64,000 bases of DNA, from positions 6,202,001-6,266,000 of the forward strand of contig NC_088317.1 in NCBI RefSeq assembly GCF_910592395.1, given 5' to 3'. Below are positions 56,222-64,000 of the stretch, in pieces. The position numbers were made by a program, and so were the translations under genes. Within the stretch, counting starts at the first letter, position 1, and every line of letters begins with the position of its first letter. Under the pieces are notes generated by a model. That model worked only from the letters and a program-made list of their open reading frames with translations. It did no database searches and was not told the DNA's origin. The stretch is from Lineus longissimus. Its lineage: Eukaryota; Nemertea; Pilidiophora; Heteronemertea; Lineidae.

Positions 56222-59200
56222 ATGGCGGGGAAAATTAAAGGAATAGAAATAGTAAACAAATTTGGAAGAAAGGAAAAAAAAACCATTTACCTTCAGATTT
56301 TGTAACTGTGAAATTTAGACAACCACAAGTAGTAACAGACTTGTCGAATTACAAAGAGAAATTGTTGAGATTTTGTCACTTCTAAAAAGTTATCATTTTA
56401 AGATAAGTATTAATTTGGAAGTTAACTATAAAGAATAACACCGAAATACTTCATGGAATTCAATCTCCTTTTGAAGTTGTTAGCAGAAGTTGCAGTACAA
56501 AAATGGTTGGATTACATCACATTACAAATCGAAGAGAGATATTTTAAAGGAAGTGGACTGACACTTAAAAAGATAAACATAGCGGATTTATTTTTAGTTG
56601 CATACAGAGCTACCAAAGGAGGGCACTTAATTAAACTTCCTTTCAAATCTAGTTCGATAATTAATGTACAATGTAATGACGGGAAGTGTTTTTTGTGGAG
56701 TTTGTTAGCAGCACGTTACGAACCAATTAATCACAATTGTGATGCTAGCTCCTACAGGATATATGAAGGTAAAGTCAAAATAAATAATTTTCCAGTATGT
56801 GTAAAAAAAGATGTGCCAAAAATTGAAAGAGAAAATAATTTGAAGATTAATATTTTTGAGTTGGTGAAACCAGCGGGAGCTAATAAGCAATTAAATAATA
56901 TGTTAGATTACACTTTGGAACCACTCTATCTATCTGATAATTTTGAGGATGAAAACGTAATAGATATTTTGTACTACCAAGAACATTATATGCTACTGAA
57001 AAATATATCTGTGTTTTTTCGTAATAATAACAGTAATAAAAAATATTTATGTAGAAGGTGTATGAATGCTTTTGATAGGGAAATAACTCTAGTTAATCAC
57101 AAAAAGAAATGTGGGGTACATGATTATTGCGCAGTCAAAATGCCAAAGAAGGGAAGTGCAGAGGCAAACCTAAAATTTAAAAAACACTCGTTTAAAAATA
57201 GGGTTCCTTTTGTGATGTACGCCGATTTCGAAGCAACTAGTGATAATTTAAAAGATTCAGAGGGTGTTCTAGTAAAAGTTACAGATGAGGGGTCAGAAAA
57301 AACTAAGCGATTAAAAATCCAAAAAGCCTCTGCAGTGGGATTTATATTCATTCAGATTATCAAGAACTTTTTGAAAGTGCATATTTTTCATACCGCGGGG
57401 AGGATGTGGTTGATTGGTTTTGTGAGTGGTTAATGCAGAAAGAAGATGAATTTGGGAAACTTTTAAACACAGAAGTAGAAATGGAATTTACTAGCGGAGA
57501 GCAAGAAAAGTTTGAGTTGGATAAGAAAAACCGAAACTGCTAATATTGTGGCAAAGATAATAAGAATAATGAAAAAATAGTTAGGGATCATGACCATTCC
57601 AGTGGTAAGTTTAGAGGTGCGGCTCACAGCTTTTGTAACCTCATCGCAAAACATGCCAAATTTGTACCGATTTTCTTCCACAATCTTAGTCACTATGACT
57701 CTCATCTTTTCATTAAAACACTGGTTAAAAAAACATTGATTAAGAAGACAAAAGGTAACAGACTGAAACTCCTTCCCAAATCAGCTGAAGACTATATTTC
57801 TTTTCAGTTTGGTTGTTTTCGGTTTTTAGATTCCTTCAGATTTCTGCAATCCGGTTTGGACATCATAACAAAATCAATGGTAGATTGTGACTTCAAAATC
57901 ACCAGGAAGTTTTGTCCAGACAACGAAGACTTCAAATTACTGAGAAAGAAAGGTTCTGTACCATATTCTTTTTACACCTCACAAGAATGTTTCAACGAAG
58001 AAACACTTAGAGAAGATATGTTTTTTAACAATTTGAAAAATGAAATGGAACCTCTGGAGGTGTATCAAAAAGCAAAAGAGATTTGGGATCACTTCAAGGC
58101 GAAAGAAAGTGGGAGTTGGGGCTCTCGCTGGGACCATGGAAAATTTATAGATTTGTACCTAAAATCTGATGTGTTACTTTTGGCAGACATTTTTTGAAAA
58201 TTTAGAGATGTCAATTTAAACTATTTTGAAATCGATCATTGTCATTGTTACTCCGCTCCTGGTGTCACTTGGCAAGCGGATCTGAAATAAACAGGCATCA
58301 ATCTTGATTTACTAACTGAAGTTGATTCTTTTCTGCTATTTGAAAAAGCAATAAGAGGTGGAATTTCTGGGGTAATGGGAACTAGATATTTCAAAGCTGA
58401 TGACCAACATAAACTTCTGTATGTCGACGCAAATAATCTTTACGGTTGGGCCATGATGCAAATGTTACCTGAGTCTTATTTCAGAGTTTACGAAGAAATA
58501 CCCGAAATAACAGAAGAGAATATAATGAATATTTCTGAAAATTCTCCGATAGGTTTTTATTGTGAAGTCGACCTGGAATACCCAGAAAAAATTAAGTTTA
58601 AATCATTGAATTTTCTGTATTGTCCGGAATCATTATCAAATTCCCTACGAGGAATTGAGTGACTACCAGAAGAAATTGCTGGGGGATGAGAAGAGACCTA
58701 AGGTTGAGAAACTTATCTTGAATCAGAAAAATAAGAAAAACTACATTGTGCATTACAGGATTTTACAATTTTACCTAAAGCAAGGAATGGTGTTGAAAAA
58801 AATTCACAACGTCATAAGTTTTAGGCAGAAAAAGTGGTTGGGAAAATATATCGATTTCAAAACCAAACAGAGAATGGTGGCCAAAACAGACTTTGAGAAA
58901 GATTTTTTCAAATTAATGAATAACGCTTTCGACGGAAAAACCTGTGAAAACATAAGGAACAGGAAGGGTGTTGAGTTGGTGACAGACCCCGACGTTGCAA
59001 TGAGGAAACACGCTAATCCTAAGTTCAATTCGGAAGTTATATTCGATGAGGATTTGGTTGCAATTCTGATGAGAAAAACAAGTATGGTATTCAACAAACC
59101 ACTTTACATTGGGGCTACAGTTCTAGAACTATCTAAATTACTAATGTACAAATTCTGCTACGAAACTTTACAACCACACTTTGGCAAGAAAAACATAGAG

Positions 59201-59680
59201 TTGCTCTATCTTGACACTGACAGTTTTGTCTTAAAGTTAAAGACTGACGATTTGACAAAAGATCTTACAATTCTGAAAGAACATTTCGACTTCAGTAGCT
59301 ACCCAAAAATCATCCACTGTATGACAGGAGTTAAGTGAAAGTCCCAGGATATTTTAAAGATGAGTTGGCTGGGGATGAAATGAAAGAAGTTATTGCTTTG
59401 AAAAGTAAAATGTATGCCTACAAAACTGAGACCTCTGATGCAAAAAAGTTAAAGGGAATAAGTAAACATGTGGTAAAAACTGGTATTTCATTTGACGACT
59501 ATTACAGTTCGTTGGTTGATAAAAAAACATGGTACCATGATATGAGGGTTCTGTGATCTGACAAGCACAATATGTTTGTAGAGGAAGTTAATAAACGAAG
59601 TTTAAATCCATTCGACGATAAGAGATATATTTTAGATGATGGAATTTCAAGGGTTCCGTATGGAGCACCAACACTATGAA
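56222..59680 (+). pseudogene. Polinton protein-primed-type DNA polymerase B, multiply broken
   Basis: A possible start is ATG 56,222 (MAGKIKGIEIVNKFGRKEK), stopped after ~27 codons. The main piece from 56,453 has NDGKCFLWSLLAARY, a zinc-finger-like CRRCMNAF...H...C, and FVMYADFEA (exonuclease I). After a frameshift near 57,345 come CGKDNKNN...RDHDHSSGKFRGAAH (Cys/His insert), FFHNLSHYDSHLF (exonuclease II), FRFLDSFRFLQSGLD, YVDANNLYGWAM (polymerase motif A), DFFKLMNNAFDGKTCENIRN (motif B) and LLYLDTDSFVLKL (motif C, DTDS). Lesions: stops at 57,541, 58,195 and 58,288 and frame changes near 57,345, 58,655 and 59,335. The C-terminus, NPFDDKRYILDDG, ends at about 59,680. Length ~1,100 codons is normal for this family, which replicates linear elements from a terminal protein. 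Non-functional. Confidence 0.93.
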
Positions 59681-59746
59681 GTGCAGCGAAGCTCGCCCCT
59701 GTTGGCTATATTGAATAAAATATTTAAGAAAATATTCACTTAATAA

Positions 59747-60898
59747 ATGGAACAAAATTTAAATTCAAAATTTAGAAAAATAAGAATAATAATTTAGGGT
59801 AGTATTTCTGCCGGAAAATCAAAGTTAATTGAAAGTTTGAAAGAATTTAACGATGTAGAGGTTATTCCAGAGCCTATAGATGAATGGAAAATATATAATG
59901 GAAAAAATACGTTGGAACATATGTACAGTAACCCTAAAGAATATTCTGAAGAATTTCAAATGATGGCACTAGAAACGTCTTTTAGAGATAATAACAGTGC
60001 AGATTCTGAAAAAACAATAATTTTGGAAAGGAGTATTTTCTCTACACATCAAGTCTTTTCGAGTTTGGGTCGTTTTGAGGGGAATTTAACTCAGGATCAA
60101 TTTCAGAATTTAGAGGATAAGTATTCTGAATACTTTTATGAAATGTATGAAACTGGAAAACTGGAAAACTTCATAATTTATCTTAGAACCGACCCAAAAA
60201 TTTGTTATGGGAGAATGCAAGAACGAAATCGTGAGGAGGAAAAATCTGTTAGTTTAGAATATTTAAATTATGTTCATTATCATCACGAAGAAACATTCAT
60301 TAAAAAACACCTGGAGGTTCCGGTTATAGTTTTAGACGGAAACGATAGAATAGAAAATGTAAAAAATATATTTATTAACTTAATGCAAACTAATAAGCAT
60401 AAATGCTGTTCAAAATGCAAAGTATATTAACGCTATGAGTATTATTTTAAAAAAAGTCAATCCAAAGATGGGTTGCAGGGTTACTGTAAAGATTGCCATA
60501 GAAACTATAATAGGGATGGCATGAGAATAGAATATAAAGATCCTAACTTTTATACGATTCACAAAATGTGGGTTTCTATGAACCGTTGTGGTACAATGGT
60601 ACCACTTGAAAAATATCTTGGTTGCACTAACCAGTTTTTTATTGATTAGTTGAATTGGCAAAGAGAGGGGAAAATTATTGTAGATGAAGAATACGATCAT
60701 GTTTTACCGGTGGCTCGTTTTAAAGTTGTTCAAGAAATCTGCTGTAATTGGGTAAATATCAACCCGATCAGTATGAAAGAAAATCGGAGTAAAGGTGCAA
60801 AATTATTCCCAAATATCTACAAACTTCAACATCAAAAGCCAAAGATTGTCTGGAAAATTATGTGTTCCCAAATGATGAAGAAAGGAACGAAACTTTGA
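59747..60898 (+). pseudogene. Deoxynucleoside kinase fused to a zinc-ribbon/HNH-like domain, three in-frame stops
   Basis: One reading frame of 384 codons with no shift, interrupted by TAG 59,795, TAA 60,428 and TAG 60,647. Residues ~18-220 are a dNK-type kinase: P-loop GSISAGKSKLIESL, ILERSIFSTHQVF (E-R-S of the catalytic region), LRTDPKICYGRMQERNREEE (Arg-rich lid) and VIVLDGND. It would phosphorylate deoxynucleosides for DNA synthesis. Directly after it, without a new ATG, CCSKCKVY and GYCKDCHRNYN form a four-Cys zinc ribbon, then EYDHVLPVARF and CCNWVNINP...ENRSKGAKL resemble HNH nuclease cores (D-H, N, N). The start is in AATAAATG. I know of no such fusion. Could alternatively be two adjacent genes with a lost start. 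Confidence 0.75.
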
Positions 60899-60945
60899 GT
60901 AAATTATCTGATGTTGAAAAACATCCTGCAGTTGTCAACATCTTA

Positions 60946-62082
60946 AAGTGATTTTATGTTAGATACCGGAAGCCACTCATTGAATTTTTTCGGAGTGACC
61001 TTTCCATTTAACTAAACCATATTTTTCTCCCTTAACTGTTTTGTAAAGTAAAATTTTTTCGATTTTGTATTCGATTTGATCTGGGTTTGGAACGTAACTT
61101 AATTTCTCTGTGTAAAAATAACCGTCTATAATTTCTGATTGATAATCCTCGAGTTGGTAGACGATAGGTTTTGTGAAAATTATTTGTTTTATTTTAAAAC
61201 TCCTTCTGTAAAATTAGGAAGATAACCTTTAGAAAATATGGTTTTGTATTTGGTTATTCTAACGCTGTCACCAATCTTGTATTTTGGATGACCATAATCT
61301 TTAAGTAGAAATGCTCCATAGAGATTGTACCAAACTGTTCTGGTATTATCTTCTTCTCTAGATTCGATTGGTTTCATTCCAATGGATGAGTGAAATGTAT
61401 TGTTGTAACCATTCACTAGGTTTTCAAGAATATCCAACCATTTGTTAGTCTCTTTTGCAGTGAAATTATTCCACATTCTAGTTTTTAAAGTACGATTAAA
61501 TCTTTCTACAATGGCTGCTTTTTTGCTTGAGAAAGTTGAGAACCATTCTATGTTATTTTTTTCAAGTAATTCTTTCAGTGATTTATTGTAGAATTCGTTA
61601 CCATCATCAAATTGTAATTTCTCTGGTTTTGCTTCTTTAAAAATAGTGACAAAAAAATCTTTAACGTCTTCTCTCTTTTTAGTCTTGAGAGGTAAGGCTC
61701 AAGCGTAACAGCTGAATAAATCAATGACCGTTAAAATGTATCTGTAATTTTTATTGTCTTTTTTTATACTTCTGTAAATCCACTAAATCAGCTTGCCATT
61801 GTTGATCTACGTAAGAAACCATTGTTTTTCGGAAAGTGAATTTTTCGGTGATTGGTTTGTGTATTTGGTAGGTTTGTAAACAAACTAGGAAATCTTTCAA
61901 TTCCTTTTTCTTGATTGCCATTTTATCTGTTTTTATTTTTCTCCAAAGTTGACTTTCATTTGTATAGGCCACAGTACTTTGGGGATTAAAGTATAAATCT
62001 CTAAGATATTGTCATTTGAAACATCTTTCGCTAGAACCTTGTTCGTTGGAACTTTGTTCGTTAAAACCTTTTCGGTGGTCAT
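60946..62082 (-). pseudogene. Polinton retroviral-type integrase with chromodomain, frameshifted
   Basis: Starts MTTEKVLTNKVPTNKVLAKD at 62,082 in GGTAAATAAATG. The frame shifts after ~45 codons into AYTNESQLWRKIKTDK, then DQQWQADLVDL (first catalytic Asp). Further pieces give LTVIDLFSCYA-stop, LQFDDGNEFYNKSLKELL (second Asp) and SSKKAAIVERFNRTLKTRMW (Glu). The C-terminal part has YKIGDSVRITKYK (SH3-like) and a chromodomain (KYGLVKWKGHSEK...NEW), ending at 60,946 after another shift. The D,D-35-E layout plus chromodomain is standard for Polintons; the protein inserts the element with 6-bp duplications. Inactive. Confidence 0.92.
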
Positions 62083-62089
62083 TTATTTA
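62080..62089 (-). promoter_or_regulatory. TAAATAAATG at the integrase start
   Basis: Minus-strand GGTAAATAAATGACC overlaps the start codon, as in the capsid genes on the far side of the polymerase. Confidence 0.45.
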
Positions 62090-62110
62090 CCATTTTCTTA
62101 TTGTTAGTTA

Positions 62111-62520
62111 ATGGCTGGAATGTTAATTGGTGCTGTAGTAAACACCGTTGCCTTTTCTGGAGCGGGATATCTTTTCAAAGCCAATGACAAAAATGGTTAT
62201 CAAGACGAACTGAAGAGACACAATTTAGCTACCGAAAAATTACAAAGGGAATCTAAGGCTTGGGATGAACATCGGAAAGAAACCATTGATTTCGTTAACC
62301 TTCAATTGAAAAGAGAAAATGAAAGTGCAATTGATTTCCGAAATGTTGATGCTTCTTTTGTTCTCTACAACGAACTTCACCCAGAGAATAAAGTACAACT
62401 TCGTAAAATTCCTGAATTAAAAGATTTCTACCAACCGAGTGAGGAAATGAAAACTATGAATATCTTTTTATTGTCAGTGGTGTGATCGGAGCAGGACTTT
62501 TAGTGAAATATATGATATGA
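62111..62520 (+). pseudogene. Polinton end-associated membrane protein, frameshifted at the C-terminus
   Basis: Starts MAGMLIGAVVNTVAFSGAGY (N-terminal hydrophobic segment). A basic amphipathic helix follows (LKRHNLATEKLQRESKAWDE, KETIDFVNLQLKRENESAID), then VLYNELHPENK. A small shift near 62,458 moves the last 20 codons to another frame that reads VIGAGLLVKYMI, a second membrane helix, ending at about 62,520. That last part lies inside the right inverted repeat. Similar proteins sit next to the integrase in other Polintons; no function is known to me. Confidence 0.65.
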
Positions 62521-62898
62521 GGGAGGGGTGTTTTTCGATTTTTTGATTTTTTTGATGTGTGTGTAACCTGGAAATGTTATTAATGTTGGATATCGTTTGT
62601 AGTGTCTCTGGGGAAAAACGCTTTTGCGTGAGTAGTTGATTTTAACCCTTTATTAGTAAGGTATTTTTAGAAAATTTGTGTTAAGGAACTTTAGTGGGTT
62701 TTTTTGGGGGGGGGGGGTGTAGAGTATATGTAATATGCTGGTCGGTGCCTAAATCAACAGTTTTAGAGTTGGAAATGGGGTGCGGAGGGCTTGGAAATCA
62801 TGAAAATTTAAAATTTTGAATTTGGAGCAGCCGATTTTGCCGTTTTACAGTCACTAGGGGTGTTAAAATAGGCTGTAACCCTGCATATTACATATACT
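62466..62898 (-). repeat. Right terminal inverted repeat of the Polinton
   Basis: About 433 bp, inverse of 37,097-37,522. Contains a G13 run at 62,706-62,718 where the left repeat has CCCCCCAAAAAACCC. Ends ATTACATATACT, followed by TTCTTA. Confidence 0.95.
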
Positions 62899-62904
62899 TT
62901 CTTA

Positions 62905-64000
62905 GATGAGCAAAGTAGAGGCGCTATAGTTTTTCCTTGAAACATGCATATTCAGTGAAAAAAATACATCTCTGAAGGAGATAACATCAAATCTTGTCTC
63001 GAGAGACATATGTATATATATTTTGGGAAGATAAGGGCAAATTTGTATAGTCGCCAAGGTGGCTCAGACACTCTCTTTTTGGTTCTAGTAAAAATGAAAA
63101 GGTCAGGGGCCATTGTGCTCACCGTATAGATATTTGATGGTTAAGCATTCATGCTGGTTACGAAACATTGAAAAGTATTTCAAATTAAAAACCCATGTTC
63201 CATATCATACTGGTGGTTAAGTGGGTGTACTCATGATATCACTCATTTCCATTTATGGGGTAATCAAGTGCCATCAACGTGACGTCGGAAAAATCGATAT
63301 CAGCACCAATACGTCACAGGGTAGATTCTTACTCCAGGAAACTTATTATTGCATCGTTCCAGGTGGAAAGGGTCGATGCATGGAGAGCTAAATCAGGTCA
63401 AATCGTAGTCAACATCGGAAAATCGCGATAATTCAGTCAGATTTTGAAATTTTCCTTTTTTTGTGCAATTTGTTGATGGAACTACCTGTGTCGAATAAGA
63501 GGTGACTGGGCAGCCGACAGCTGGGTAATATTGCCCTTAAAAATGCCAATAGTCCTTTAAACGGCCAATTTATGCCACTTGACCTATGGGACCCTGAAAA
63601 GTAGGTCAAATCAAAAACCGTATGATATGTGATGAATTCTTGCTAGGAGAACCGACCATAAGAATTTTATTAAAAACGAGTCACATAAGAGAGATATCAC
63701 ACTTTTAATCTTTCCACTTTTGGCCCCCTGGTGGCCAAGTCAAGAATCAGACCAATATTTAGTGTCAGAGGTCACCTGACCTGCTGGGTACTGTACAAAG
63801 TTTCAAGTTTATAGCCCTAGCGGTTCAGAAACGTGTCACTGTTTTTGAAACGGGGTACAGACGACGGATGACAGACGACGACGGAAACGGACGCTGGACA
63901 CTGCGGTATTGTATAGCCTCCTCTACGGTGAGCCAAAAATATATGGCCTGAAATGTTCTTGCGTGCGCTAGATTGTGGCTCCCCTTGGTTCTCCAGTAAG
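62905..64000. other. Host flank with a dispersed-repeat-like stretch
   Basis: No gene found; specifically no further micro-exon of the FN2 gene was recognised. 63,040-63,940 (GGCCATTGTGCTCACCG ... ACAGACGACGACGGAAACGG ... GGTGAGCC) looks like a dispersed repeat common in marine invertebrates, but its ends are not defined. Confidence 0.35.

Larger units (their letters stand above)
37097..62898. mobile_element. Polinton/Maverick element, complete ends, decayed
   Basis: Both ends read AGTATATGTAATATGCAGGG inward, as expected for Polintons (5'-AG). They are flanked by the perfect 6-bp direct repeat TTCTTA (37,091-37,096 and 62,899-62,904). The 25,802-bp span includes at least five later insertions, so the original was about 19 kb, normal for the group. 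Gene content matches Polintons: integrase, pPolB, ATPase, major and candidate minor capsid proteins and several small conserved proteins. Most genes have frameshifts or stops. No adenovirus-type maturation protease was recognised. Such elements are held to be integrated relatives of large DNA viruses; this copy is a genomic fossil. Confidence 0.97.

Noticed and set aside
60428-60649. Possible stop-codon reassignment in the kinase-HNH frame (TAG, TAA, TAG without frameshifts)
   Set aside because: The polymerase and capsid genes in the same element have frameshifts and other stops including TGA, so ordinary decay is the simpler explanation.

Overview
This is metazoan nuclear DNA, most likely from a marine invertebrate. 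Coding stretches are broken by spliceosomal introns with GT/AG sites, modules are joined by phase-1 introns, and much of the window is nested eukaryotic transposons (LINE, Penelope-like, PIF/Harbinger, MITEs and one Polinton/Maverick). I could not name the species. No tRNA, rRNA, CRISPR or bacterial operon was seen.

Layout. 1-4.9 kb: an inverted ~1-kb foldback element broken by a MITE and by a tandem array of three ~1.15-1.24-kb units, the last holding a LINE tail. 6.1-8.1 kb: decayed LINE reverse transcriptase. 8.15-10.3 kb and 15.9-18.6 kb: a duplicated block of a lineage-specific family that looks like divergent beta-propeller proteins. 12.6-14.5 kb: amino-acid transporter (Aa_trans) pseudogene. 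18.8-21.8 kb: minisatellites. 21.8-25.7 kb: PIF/Harbinger transposon with its HARBI1-type transposase and Myb-like partner. 27.0-27.2 kb: RecQ-like helicase fragment. 28.95-36.95 kb: minus-strand gene for a secreted-type protein with four fibronectin type II modules and nine micro-exons, each encoding a ~15-18-residue Cys-Trp-Cys repeat.

37,097-62,898 is one complete but decayed Polinton/Maverick. It has ~430-bp terminal inverted repeats starting AG and a perfect 6-bp target duplication TTCTTA. It encodes integrase, protein-primed-type DNA polymerase B, a deoxynucleoside kinase joined in frame to a zinc-ribbon/HNH-like domain, packaging ATPase, double-jelly-roll major capsid protein, a candidate penton-like minor capsid protein and several Polinton-specific proteins. 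Inside it sit two tandem copies of the foldback element, a ~3.9-kb DNA transposon, a 1,118-bp MITE and a 188-bp MITE. Most genes carry stops or frameshifts, so it is a fossil.

The most interesting signals are the kinase-HNH fusion, a recurrent TAAATG motif overlapping Polinton start codons (resembling poxvirus late initiators), two paralogous coiled-coil/membrane genes, and the micro-exon array of the host gene. The Polinton lies immediately upstream of that gene's last visible exon, so the signal-peptide exon may lie beyond it.
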